Of a stretch of 64,000 nucleotides of DNA, positions 10,890-22,026 are shown in pieces. Made by a program: the position numbers and the translations under genes. Each line of letters starts with the position of its first letter. Positions within the stretch are counted from its first letter, which is position 1. The stretch is from Onthophagus taurus (Eukaryota > Arthropoda > Insecta > Coleoptera > Scarabaeidae). The notes below the pieces were generated by a model. The model was not told where the DNA came from and did no database searches. It worked only from the letters and a program-made list of their open reading frames with translations. The stretch lies in the NCBI RefSeq assembly GCF_036711975.1, contig NC_091976.1:6634001-6698000 (forward strand), written 5' to 3'.

Positions 10890-11851
10890 TTTTTTTTTGT
10901 TGCCCTGGATATCTTTGCAAATTTTTATGTTTTCAAGTGCCCAGATTACGAATATATTCATGAAAGTACTGCATGTGCTCTTGTTTTTTATGATTTTTAC
11001 ATATCTTATATTTTGAACAATTATCGGCTTGGTACTTAACAAGCCCATGACATAGAATAAATTCCAAAAAATTAAAAAAAAATTTCCTGCTTGTGGGCAC
11101 ATCGAGACAAAAAAAACCGTAAATTTCCGGTCACCAGTGATAAAGACAACGAAATAAATATTTTGTCATATTTTATTGCATTGATATTTTAAATTTATAT
11201 TTTTCATCCAAATAAAATTTTTGTTTTCATTGTTTCATTTATATCTTCTTCTGTTTGTTATTTTTGTTAAATAAAAGCTAGTAATCTAAAGGATTATCAA
11301 ACGTAGTAATTGTATCTTCTAATAAAAATATAACCGGTTTCCGGTATTTCCTGCATGTTTTGATAAATTTCCCAATACGAGGAAATCTACAGCAAATAGG
11401 TATAGAAAAGTTTATACATGATTTGTAGAGAATCCCTTTCTAGTAGGCTAATAAAATATGGGTCGTTGTGCAAAATCATTTAATGTTGACTATGTAATGT
11501 AAATTTAACTAATTATTTAAAATCGCAAAAATTTATATTAACTACTTCAACACATGTTTAATTATCTTTCATAATCTTTTACATTTTAAGATGTTTATGT
11601 TTTAATTCAAAAATTGTTAACGGTTTTTTCGAGATGAAATTAGTAAAGTCATTTTCGATACACCATCACCTTGGAAAACAAGGATTATCCAAACACAAAA
11701 AAAAATATATACTTTGTAAATTGTTAAACAATAGAACAAGAATAAAAAATAGATTTATTAGGTAACCAAACTATTATAAACTATTTTATCAAAACTTCAT
11801 GAAAACTAACCAAACAATAGAAGATAATAGAAAAATATTCAAAAACTAAAT
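10890..11851. other. Unassigned AT-rich spacer
   Basis: About 960 bp without a supportable gene. The frame 10854-11102 (-) overlaps the LINE end and has no motif. The part near 11852 may include the 3' untranslated end of the hAT element that follows. Confidence 0.35.
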
Positions 11852-13637
11852 TTATAATGTTGAATCAATTTTATATTTACATAATGAATTTAAAAATAGT
11901 AAATTGTTAACATTATTTGGCCCCAAACGATTTCTTTTCTCGGTAATTAAATTTCCCGCCATAGAAAATACTCGTTCAGAAGCAGCACTGCTCGCAGGAA
12001 TAGACAAAATTTGAATTGCAATTCTAAATAAATTGGGATATTCCGTTGCATGGTTATTCCATCATTTCAGTACATCAAAATTTACATCTACACTAATTTT
12101 TGATGTGCTATAACGTTGTACTTCGTCCTCTATTACTTCTCTATTGGACAGTTTACGCTTTTCAATTTCACTTGAGAAGAAAAAATTGAAATCCTCATCT
12201 TGTCTTTTAGTATTATTTTCAGAAATTGAAGAGTTTGTATGTATAATGTTGTCATTACATAAAATTGTGTCAATGCAAAAATCTTTCACACTGTTAATTA
12301 TATTTGGTTCTAAGAAAGAATTCGTTGGAGGATAAAGGAAGCAAGCTGCTTTGTGGTAGATGCTTAAATTTGGAAGCCACTTACTTTCAATCTGGTTCAA
12401 AATATTTTCTTTTAGTTTTCGTATAGGTGGGGTGTGTTCATTTACTTGTGTACATGTTTGTCTTAAACTATTCATTGAAAGGTATACATAATTAATGGTT
12501 ACATAATTTACTCCTTGCAGTTTCCTATTAATTATGTCAAATTTATCAAAAAGTTCAATCAAACTGTTTAACATTGGGAAATGTATATCTGTTAATCTAT
12601 ACATTTCATTGTTACCAGTAAGTATTTCATTTATTTTGAACCAATTTTTAAAATTTACTTGAATAAATTGTAGTAAGAATTCCAACGTGTAGAGCAATAG
12701 TTCTTTAATGATGTGTTTAACAGATGCTGCAAATTTGATTTTTTAAAATATTTGATCAATTTTTTACAGGTCTCAAATATTGGATGTAGCTCTTCTGTAT
12801 TTTGGAATGCAGCTTCCAATACATTGTTAAACAAATGATTAGCACAGTTTATGCGTTCGTGGTCCTTTAACGCTTTTATAATGTTGGAACTCCGATCACT
12901 TACAAATATCACATTTCTCATATCTTTAATTTCAAAATCCGATAAAAGTGATTTGATTTTTTTTGAAATATTTTCCGCGGTACATCTGTCCATATCCATT
13001 GTTTTGGTTCCTAGAACTAACTCTTTGAGGTGGCTATTTTCGTGAAAATGTAAAGTGGCGTATAAAAAGTTTCTTTTAACAAAATTGTCGGTCCATAGGT
13101 CACAAGTTATTGATACACCTTCGGCAATAATAGGGCGCAAATCACGAGTTATTTGTTTTTTTCTTTCCGTTGCCATGTCGTTTACATAACGTGATACTGT
13201 TGTTGAATTCGGAATCAGGTCATCAATGTTAATATTACTTCCATACTTTGCCCCAATATCGATCAATTTTTGAACTATTTTTTTGAAGCCCTTTCCATCT
13301 ACCGATGAAAAAGGCCGACAATCTTCAATCACCCACTGAGAACAGGCATGCAGTACACTCTCTGTGTTTTCAGTATTTACATGTGTTATTTCTCGTTCGC
13401 CAATATTATAACTTTCAATATAACATCTATGACGAACGAGGTTTGAGGTTTGCTTGCCATTATATTTTAAAATTTGTCGCACTTTCGGCAATAAACAATT
13501 CCATCTATTATACTGTCATCTTGTTTTTTAATAAGGCCAAATAAATTCCAAATTTTACTCACACTATTTGGTTTTGCTATTATATGATAATCACCAGTAT
13601 TGATTTTTATAATTATTTCAACTGTCGCCATATCCAT
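11852..13637 (-). pseudogene. hAT (Ac-like) transposase with BED finger, broken
   Basis: The minus-strand gene starts at ATG 13637. Residues 1-60 hold a BED-type finger (VSKIWNLFGLI, YCRKCDK, then NLVRHRCY) broken by a frameshift near 13470. 13491-12655 carries the catalytic core (GVSITCDLWTDNF, RNVIFVSDRSSNI, INCANHLFNNVL, STRWNSYYNL). A frameshift near 12690 leads to 12697-12062, which ends at an in-frame TGA (12062-12064). Reading on gives the hAT dimerisation domain (WNNHATEYPNLFRIAI, IPASSAASERVFSMAG, NRLGPNNVNNLLFL), ending at TAA 11854-11852. Thus a full-length transposase is disabled by two frameshifts and one nonsense codon. No TIRs were resolved for it. Confidence 0.85.
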
Positions 13638-13650
13638 ATTGATTCACAAC

Positions 13651-15017
13651 CAGTGATGGGCGCTGGGTAAATATCCGGCGGGTAGGTATTTCTAAAATGG
13701 GTATTTATCCGGGTATTTACCCCGGCCCAGGATAAATACTCAAACAGTGGGTATAAAAGTGATACCAGTAAAAATATATCAGATTCCAAAAAAAAATGAA
13801 GAGGAAGATGATGAGGACGTTGAAAACGAGGAATTCAACAATCAAAGACGTATTATCATTGGACGAATCTGTCGTAATTTAGATTAGATCAAGTTATTAT
13901 GATTATTATCATCAAGCAGCCCTCTGCGTCCATTGTTGGATATAGACCTCCCCTATTCTGTTCCATTCGATTCTATTCTGTGCTGTCTGAATCCAATTGT
14001 TGGTCATTCTTTTGACGTCTACTTCGTCTGTTCGCTCGCGGTCTCCATTCAAGCAATCGTTTTATCCACTGCTCATTCTTCATTCGCGCGACATGACCCG
14101 CCCAGTTTCACTTAAGCTTGGCCACAATGTTGACCAGATCATTTACGCTAGTTCTTCTTCATAGGTCTTCATTTCGTATGTAGTCCCTCAGAGTTAGACC
14201 CAGGATCGACCTAGGATCGAAATCTATCTTTGTGTTACTTGGACCCTCCTGGCAGTGGCTACCGTTAATTTTAAAGTTTCGGAGCCTTATGTCATGGCCG
14301 GAAACACGTATTAATTGAAAGCCTTTCTTGGCCTTTTCTCTTGAAGATGTCTCTAAGTTTCCCGTAGGCTGCGCATACGAGTGTGATCCTTCTGTTTAAT
14401 TCGTTTGTGTGATTATCTCTCGATACACGAACCTCATAGCCAAGATATACATAGCTGTCATCCTCTCAATCTCATTATCCCCAATGTTGATGTTAGAGCT
14501 GGGAACAAGACTTATCATAAATTTTAATTTCTCCTCGTTGATATTTAGCCCGACTTTTGCACACACCCCCTTTAAGTCGTTCAGCGTTAGTTTAATCTCT
14601 CTAAGGCTATCCAAAATAAGAACTATATCGGCCGCGTAGCGCAAATTACTTAAGCATTTGCAATTAATGTTTATGCCTTTTTGGGTCAAATCCAGTTGTT
14701 TAAATGCACTCTGAGGATTGTGATGAACAATTTGGGTTCAACAACGTATCGCCTTGTTTTACTCACAATCAGTGCTACTCTCTTCAGTACTTTTATGCAA
14801 TTTTACCGTCATTGTAGCATTCTTGTAGATGTTATAAATAAGTTTGGTATATCGATAATTGACTCTGAATTCTTGAAGTGCTTGCAAAACTGCCATCAAC
14901 TCAATTTAAATTAAATTTTATAAATACCTCTAAATACCCATCTTGGGTAAATACCCCCGGGTATATATCCAGGAAATTTTCCCTTGAAAATAAATACCCG
15001 GGTATTTAACAACACTG
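13651..15017. mobile_element. hAT non-autonomous element hosting a LINE fragment
   Basis: The ends are CAGTGATGGGCGCTGGGTA (left) and TATTTAACAACACTG (right). The 8-bp duplication TTCACAAC is at 13643-13650 and 15018-15025. Both ends carry GGGTATTTACCC-like motifs facing inward. It inserted just upstream of the ATG of the hAT transposase pseudogene. Its centre is occupied by an RTE LINE fragment, so it was hit later. Confidence 0.88.
13895..14790 (-). pseudogene. RTE-type LINE ORF2 C-terminus
   Basis: On the minus strand 14689-14396 reads through an RT palm remnant (LRYAADIVLILDSL, where YADD has become YAAD) into GLNINEEKLKFMI. Further on are AYGKLRDIFKRK and, in shifted frames, ERTDEVDVKRMTNNWIQ and NRIEWNRIGEVYIQQWTQ. 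That order is typical of the end of RTE ORF2 proteins. A short ATTATTATC-type repeat lies at its 3' end (about 13895-13915). Confidence 0.75.
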
Positions 15018-15299
15018 TTCACAACACACTCGTTTCTTGAAAAAAACTTCTTCGCTAATGACAATTTCTCGATGAGAATTTAAGGAACTTAGATAAAGTC
15101 ACTACTGGTCACTACCAATTGACATTTCACAGCGTACTGATTGACACTCTTTGATTTAAATTAATAAAATAAACTACACAAATTTGTAACAAAAGTAACT
15201 AGATTTGTTAATATCATAGCCTTCTAATAGTGTCATCTATTAGATATACATTTCTTTTAAGTTCCGATTTCTTGAAAACGAATTTTTAACACTTTTTTT

Positions 15300-15674
15300 T
15301 GGTTAACTTTGAATAATTTTAAACAATTTCAGATAATATTGCACGTGCTTAGACAAGTTTAAATAACTATAGATATTTTGCGCGGAATTTAGATAATTTT
15401 AGACACAATAATTTCAGACATTTTTGTGTATGTTTAGCCAAATTTAGATACAATTTAATTATTTCAGGCAATTTCATAAAATTTTTCAGTTTTGAACAAC
15501 TTTAGACAAATTTAAACAATTTTAGATAAATTTTGCGCTTTTAAATAATTTTGAACAAGTATACCTACATAATTTCAGTAATATTTTAAATATTTTTCAC
15601 TGGTATTTTGTAAAATTTTGATAATTTTAGATATAAATAATTTAGACAATTTTGTACAAGTTTGGCCAAGTTTT
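15300..15674. repeat. Degenerate tandem-like A/T repeat
   Basis: The stretch is built of variants of TTTAGACAATTTTAGATAA repeated many times with drift. The same type resumes at about 30330-30520, after the LINE and LTR stack. The two parts were therefore once contiguous and were separated by the insertions between them. 15026-15300 before it holds no gene. Confidence 0.7.
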
Positions 15675-17439
15675 GATAATAATAATAATAAATCCCTTTA
15701 TTTCTATAATGCTTACATGCATAGAAAACAGTCAAAAAAACAAAAAACCTTTACAATTAAGTAAATAACATTAATTAATTAATTATAATACCAATAAATT
15801 TACAAATTCAAATACAAAAAATCTAGTACAAAATAAAAATAAAAGATGTTAATAAACATATTTCTTAGTGGGTTGAAATATTTTCGAGAAAAAAATCATC
15901 TACCCTGTAAAAAGCTTTCGCGATTAAGAATTCTTTCAATCTTTTTTTAAATACATGTGATGGTAGAAATACATGCTTTCCAATCAAACGGTAAGTAATT
16001 GTGCAGTTTTATACAAAAATATAAAACACTTTTCTGTATTTTAGAATAATTAGTCTTCGGTGGTAGTAAAAATAATCGTTCAGTGCCTCTCGTTTGATGT
16101 TGATGAGATAATTCATATTTTGAGAAAAATTCATGGTAATTAGTTATAACAAAAAGTGCACATTCTAGAATAAACAAACATGGGAACGTGAGAATATTTT
16201 GTTCTGCGAAAAGAGCTCTACATGAGTCACGCGGACCCAGACCTAAAACCGTTCGTACACACTTCTTCTGAAGGATGAAAACACGTTCCGAGGTTACTGC
16301 ATTTCCCCAGAAAATAACTCCATATCTCAAACGCGATTCAACACACGCATAATAAACACTTAAAGCGACTCTCTCACCTACACATCGTGACACTGTTCGA
16401 AGCGCAAAACATGTTCTGGATAAACTAGTTGTCAACCCATCAATGTGTTGACTCCAGGAAAGGCGGCAGTCCATCTTTAAACCGAGGAACGTCACCTCCT
16501 GTTTATAGGTGAGTAGTTGTCCTCCAAACATTATTTCCATCTCAGGTGTTTTATTTGCAAAAATCATAAAAGTTGATTTTGCTATATTGAGCTGTAGATT
16601 ATTTCCTAACAACCATTCGTTTAGTTTTGTTACATTCTCTCTGACCATTCCTAAGACTGCTTCTTCACTTTTTCCAGATACAACAGAAGTTGAATCATCC
16701 GCAAATAATACCAGTAAACTATCAAGTACATCAGGCAAATCATTAATGTCCAGAAGAAACAAGAAAGGTCCCAAGACTGACCCCTGAGGTACTCCCTGAA
16801 ATACTTCTTTCCACTCAGACCTAACTTCTCCTCCCGAATCGCTGTATGACATAACACACTGGCTTCTGCCGTGTAAATAGGATTTTAACCAATCAAGGAC
16901 AACGCCGCGGAAACCCATTTTTTCCATTTTATTCAGAAGGATTTCATGATTCACACAGTCGAATGCTTTTGTTAGGTCCATAAAAATACAACCAGTGATA
17001 TCATTTTCATTGATAGCTGATGTATTTTTATCAAGTATCTGAAAAATTGCACGTGACATTGATCGTCCTTTTATATACCCATTTTGGGTATCATTTAGTA
17101 CTTTGTTTTTAATTACAAAATCCATTATTCTTCTCAATGCAATTTTTTCAAATATTTTTGCAATATTTGATATCAACGCAATAGGACGATAGTTTGAAAA
17201 AACCGATCGATCTCCTTTCTTATACAATGGTTTAATTACTGTTTTGTTAAGGCTTGCTGGAAAAACGCCCATAGAAAAGGACAAATTGATAACATTACTC
17301 AATGGTTCAGAGAGAGCATCAGAAGAGAACTTCAATAAGGCCACCGAAATCTCATCAAAGCTTACCGCTTTTGTATCATTTAAAGATTGTATTGTTTTTT
17401 GAACTTCTATTGCATCACTTAAATAAAATGCGAAAGTTT
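15675..17439 (-). pseudogene. Jockey/CR1-like LINE, reverse transcriptase and 3' end
   Basis: The open frame 17439-15947 spans most of the RT: KPLYKKGDRSVFSNYRPIAL, IFMDLTKAFDCVNHEILL, QGVPQGSVLGPFLFLLDIN, LVLFADDSTSVVSG (FADD catalytic box intact), NLQLNIAKSTFMIF, and the C-terminal YACVESRLRYGVIFWGN and RALFAEQNILTFPC. It is uninterrupted over about 490 codons, the best preserved RT in the window. Its 3' end is an (AATA)n-like tail at 15675-15692 on the minus strand. Upstream it is interrupted at 17440 by the foldback element and continues at 20580. Confidence 0.88.
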
Positions 17440-18748
17440 TAGATATTTGAGTGCGGGAAGCTAGCCCCCCATTTTTTGATTTTTAAATTTTTAATTGTTG
17501 TTCTAGATTGTTCTAGAGTTGTTCTACATTGTTCCAAAGCGGCAAACCGAAAAAATAAAAAGTCCGCGAGAAAACCGAAAAAACGGGTTTTTTGGCTAGC
17601 CCTCCATTTTTGGAAAAATCAAATTTTCTTTGTTGTTCTGAGTTGTTCTAGTTGTTCTAGTAATTGTTCTAGAAAATCAAAATTATGGGTTACAGCGTTA
17701 CGAAGTTATAACTAAAAATAGGTTTGGCCGCCGACATGTCTAGTTGATTGCTGTGACCATAGTTTTTCTATTATCAATTCCATATTACAAATATATACTT
17801 ATTATAGCTAACGCAATCTGGAACAGCTATTATTTTCACTAGAACAACTCTCTAAAGGGCACTTTACTCTTTGAAAATTAAAGTTTTTGGAAGTTTCAGT
17901 CAGTAATTCTTGTGTCAGCGGTTTTATATTACACAATAAGAATTAAAAAACCTAGACCAATCTAAAATAACTCAAATTTTGCCGATTCAAATTGTTCTAG
18001 ATGTGTTTTACGTTTAACAGGGACATTAATTTTGCAAAATCACATATTTTTTGTTGCTCTAAATTGTTCTTGTTCTTCTAGGTACTTAAAATGTTTATTT
18101 AATCACTGCGGCTTTAGTTCTTTTAAAGTTTCATATTAAAAATTAGTACTTATAACAATTAAAACAATTCAGAACAGCTGTTATTTTCACTAGAAAAACC
18201 TTAAATTTGAGTTGTTGTGATATCGGACAGGTTTTGTTGAATCAGCGAACCCAACCTTTAATATAATATAGTTTTAAATAATTAAAAAATATGGAATAAT
18301 CTGACCATCTAATTTTCTAAAAATCACGTTTCTCTGTAAACCTATAATAATAAAACATAAGTTGCGATTTAAAGTGTATTTTATTTTGTAAAACTAAGTA
18401 ATAAATAAACAAAACTAACAAACTAACAAAACAATAACTATTCTTTCACAAAAACTGTACAAAAACTTATTCTAATGTAAAGTATAACTAAATAAATTAA
18501 ATCATCTAAATAGACTAATATCACGGAACTCATTTACACACATATATGCACATTTGTGCATTTATTTTTGTTGCTTCTTCAACTTGTATGGATTTTTTTC
18601 TTAAATCATTAAATAATAACCAATTGGCATTATTGGGCACAAATGCCGTGTAGTGTCCTACATCACTCAAAGAGTGAGTAACTTCTTAGCTGATGATACT
18701 TGCGAAGATATAGACTTTGTTCTGGAGTTCTAAATTGTGGGGGTAATC

Positions 18749-19190
18749 GAGTGCGGGAAGTTAGTTCCCTATATTTTGATTTTTAAATTTTTCATTGTTG
18801 TTCTAGATTGTTCTAGAGTTGTTCTACATCGTTCTAAAGCGGCAAATAACAAAAATAAAAACCAAAAAAACAGGTTTTTTTACTAACCCCCCATTTTTTG
18901 AAAAATCAGATTTTCTTTGTTGTTCTGGGTTGTTCTAATTGTTCTAGTTACTGTTCTAGAAAATCAAAATTATGGGATCCAGTATTACGAAGTTATAACT
19001 AAAAATAGGTTTGGCCGCCGAAATGTCTAGTTGATTGCTCTGACCATAGTTTTTCTATTTTCAGTTCTATATCACAAATGTATACTTATTATACCTAAGC
19101 AATCTGAAACAGCTAATATTTTCACTAGAACAACTATAAAGAACACTTTACTCTTTGAAAATTAAAATTTTGGGAAGTTTCAGTTAGTAT
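18749..19190 (+). repeat. Third, direct copy of the foldback arm
   Basis: It starts GAGTGCGGGAAGTTAGTTCC and follows the left arm closely (TTGTTCTAG runs, then the segment with TTTGGCCGCCGAAATGTC matching about 17725). It has the same orientation as the left arm and no obvious own partner, so it may be a nested partial element or an arm gained by recombination. Confidence 0.75.
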
Positions 19191-19639
19191 TTCTTTCATA
19201 AGTTCATAAGTAAGTTTCATTAACATCTATTTCAATAAAAAATATATGCTTCAAAATACTTGTTATAGTAAACTATGTTTAGTTTACCTTAGAATAAGTT
19301 ATTGTACTGATATAGTAATACTGATCGAATAGTTATTGTTTTATGTGTTAGTTTAGTTTATTTATTAATTTATTACTTAGTTTATACAAAATAAAATACA
19401 CTTTAAATCGCAACTTATGTTTTACTATTATAAGCTTAAAGAGAAAGGTGAAACTTGTGATTTTTAGAAAATTAGGATGGTCAGATTATTCCATATTTTT
19501 TTAGTTTTTTAAAACTATTATTATATTAAAGGTGTCTGATATCACAACAACTCAAATTTAAGGTTTTTCTAATGAAAATAACAGCTGTTCTGATTTGTTT
19601 TAATTGTTGTAAGTACAAATTTTTAATATAATAATAATT

Positions 19640-19928
19640 ACTATAATATATATATTGCTAAACTTAATTAATCCTTGACCAATTGGAACCGCCATCAGGT
19701 TACAATTATATGCTCCCTGTTCTTCCTGGCGGTCCGGTAAAAATTATGAGCTAATCGAACAAAAAGCAAGAAAGAAAAAAAAAACCACAAAAACAAAATT
19801 CACTAAGCAGAAAATAAAAAAAATAAAAAGAGGAAAGAACGACAAACCATCTACTTTAGTACTTTTAATCAAATAAATCTAAAATATCAATAAAAAGTAA
19901 CAAAAACCCTGTACACATGTCCTTATCT
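19640..19928. repeat. Insertion within the right foldback arm
   Basis: The left arm is continuous across the equivalent point (about 18150), whereas the right arm has about 290 extra bases containing ACCGCCATCAGG and a homopurine A-rich run. It could be a short retroposon or MITE; no clear ends were resolved. Confidence 0.45.
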
Positions 19929-20579
19929 ATTATATGAAACTTTAAAAGAACTAAAGCCGCAGTGATTAAATAAACATTTTAAGTACCTAGAAAAACAAGA
20001 ACAATTTAGAGCAACAAAAAATATGTGATTTTGCAAAATTAATGTCCGTGTTAAACGTAAAATACATCTAGAACAATTTGAATCGGCAAAGTTTGAGTTA
20101 TTTTAGATTGTTCTATGTTTTGTAATTCTTATTGTGTAATATAATCTAAAGTGGCCTTTAGAGAGTTGTTCTAGTGAAAATAATAGCTATTCCAAATTGC
20201 GTTAGCTATAATAAGTATATATTTGTAATATGGAATTGATAATAGAAAAACTATGGTCACAGCAATCAACTAGACATTTCGGCGACCAAACCTATTTTTA
20301 GTTATAACTTCGTAATGCTGTATCCCATAATTTTGATTTTCTAGAACAATAACTAGAACAACTAGAACAACCCAGAACAACAAAGAAAATTTGATTTTTC
20401 CAAAAATGGGGGGCTAGCCAAAAAAACCGTTTTTTCGGTTTTCTCGCGGAGTTTTTATTTTTTCGATTTGCCGCTTTGTAACAAGGTAGAACAACTCTAA
20501 CAATAAAACAATCTAGAACAACAATAAAAAATTTAAAAATCAAAAAATGGGGGGCTAACTTCCCGCACTCTAGATATTT

Positions 20580-20860
20580 GTAAGTTTCTTATTCTTAAGG
20601 GAACCGTATTAGAAATTTGTACACTATTTATAAAATATGTATTAGCAGCATTAAGTATATCTATATCATTTTCATACACTGGCCGAAATACGTTTAGATC
20701 AAAATAATTATTTGATTTTTTGCATCCCCTGAGTGCATTAATGGTTGTCCACGTAGCTTCAGCTTTATTTGCCGCATTTTCAGTATAGTTAGTATACGAA
20801 GCCCTTTTTGATCTTTCAATTTCTGTCTTTAGGTACTGACAGAAATTTTTATAATATTAG
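20580..20860 (-). pseudogene. LINE ORF2 linker, upstream part of the 15675 element
   Basis: Minus-strand frame FCQYLKTEIERSKRASYTNY, ATWTTINALRGCKKSNNYF, YENDIDILNAANTYFINSV reads toward the foldback left boundary, and the frame resumes across it as TFAFYLSDAIEVQKTIQSL (17437 downward). It is the same LINE split by the foldback element. It ends at 20861, where an LTR starts. Confidence 0.78.
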
Positions 20861-20861
20861 C

Positions 20862-21099
20862 TGTAGTATTATGACGACATCTAGAGGCGAAATTGTAGAA
20901 CGCTCACGTGTTAACGAGTGCAACGACGATCAAGGACAGTCAACACACGACCACTAACTGAGAACCATCACCTAGCGCGATATAGTTTAAATGAAATCAA
21001 ACTGTTTAAGCATTTAAGTTGTTTTATGTTAATAAACAATATAACATAGTTTTGAACATTTTTAAATTGTGCTTTATTATAATAAATAATAATACCACA
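20862..21099 (+). repeat. 5' LTR
   Basis: 238 bp, starting TGTAGTATTATGACG and ending AATAATACCACA. It differs from the 3' LTR by only a few substitutions visible by eye (for example CTCACGTG against CTGACGTG), so insertion is not ancient. Confidence 0.93.
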
Positions 21100-21221
21100 T
21101 AAATTGGCAACTAGAGAAAGCAAACGGAAACAAGTTATAACAGGTGGCGTGACGTCATAAGGCACATGGAAGAATCGAGAACGAAGGTGACGTAATCAAG
21201 AAACGGATTTAACGGAACAAA

Positions 21222-22026
21222 ATGGAAACACAACAACAAGAAAAACATAAACATTTTAATTTTGAAGCTTTTAAAGAAGATCAAGAAGATTTTCATTATT
21301 ACATACAACGTTTTGAAGTGGAGTTAGCAATAAACGGAATAAAAACAACGGACGCAGACGCACGAAACCTACTACTTTCAAAGGTAGGATCACAAACTTT
21401 TAAATTATTAGTAGATCACTATAGACCAGATAACGTTATAACAAAATCGTACAATGAAATAAAAGATGTTTTAAACAAATATTACGGGAAGAAATCATAC
21501 GTTTTATCAGAACGAGTAACATTTGCGATGTGTATGAGAAAGGAAACGGAAACAGTAACTCAATTTATAACTAGACTTCGTGGTTTGGCAGGAAATTGCG
21601 AATTTGGTGCAAATTTAAACGAACGTCTGCGTGATCAATTCGTAATAGCAATTAATAACTCTGCGTGGCAACAAGAGATCATTCGGGAACATCCAAATAA
21701 TTCTGCAACTTTGTCAGAAATTGAAGCTACAGCCGTGAAGCTTGAACAAGCAAGTATTCATTCGCAAAAATTAACGTCACTTACTCAACAAAATCAATTA
21801 GAACATGCATACCGGGTAACAAAACAAAACTTCAACAAACACAAAAACGAACAAAGGTCGGAAAGAATACCTAAATCTTTTGACAGAAAACAAAAATGTT
21901 TGTTTTGCGGTAATAAACGACACGAAAACGTACAAACTTGTCCAGCTAAGGATAAATCCTGTTCTTCGTGCGGGAAGAAAGGACATTTTGCAAAGGTTTG
22001 CATTTCTTCAGGAAAAATAAAATTAA
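21222..22026 (+). pseudogene. Gag region of the LTR retrotransposon
   Basis: Starts METQQQEKHKHFNFEAF. The capsid-like helical region spans roughly residues 10-190. Two CCHC-type zinc knuckles close it: CLFCGNKRHENVQTC and CSSCGKKGHFAKVC. The frame is open through the knuckles and is cut by the TTAA-type transposon at 22027. The LTR element is dead because of insertions in this polyprotein, not because of gag itself. Confidence 0.88.

Larger units (their letters stand above)
17449..20570. mobile_element. Foldback-like element with long TTGTTCTAG-rich inverted arms and 9-bp TSD
   Basis: The element is 3122 bp and starts GAGTGCGGGAAGCTAGCC, with the complementary ending at 20570. The 9-bp duplication TAGATATTT is at 17440-17448 and 20571-20579. 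The inverted arms are long: left about 17449-18440, right about 19375-20570. Subterminal TTGTTCTAG and AGTTGTTCTA motifs are dense, and the terminal 130 bp is itself tandemly repeated (compare 17456 and 17592). A third, direct copy of the left end lies at 18749. The right arm carries an extra segment (about 19640-19928). No transposase frame is seen. A 9-bp TSD with long repetitive arms fits foldback (FB) or Mutator-like non-autonomous elements; the choice is inference. Confidence 0.85.

Noticed and set aside
10854..11102. 82-aa minus-strand ORF
   Set aside because: Low complexity, partly antisense to LINE sequence, no motif.
15300..15674. True satellite array
   Set aside because: Units drift too much and no fixed period could be read by eye; called a degenerate repeat only.
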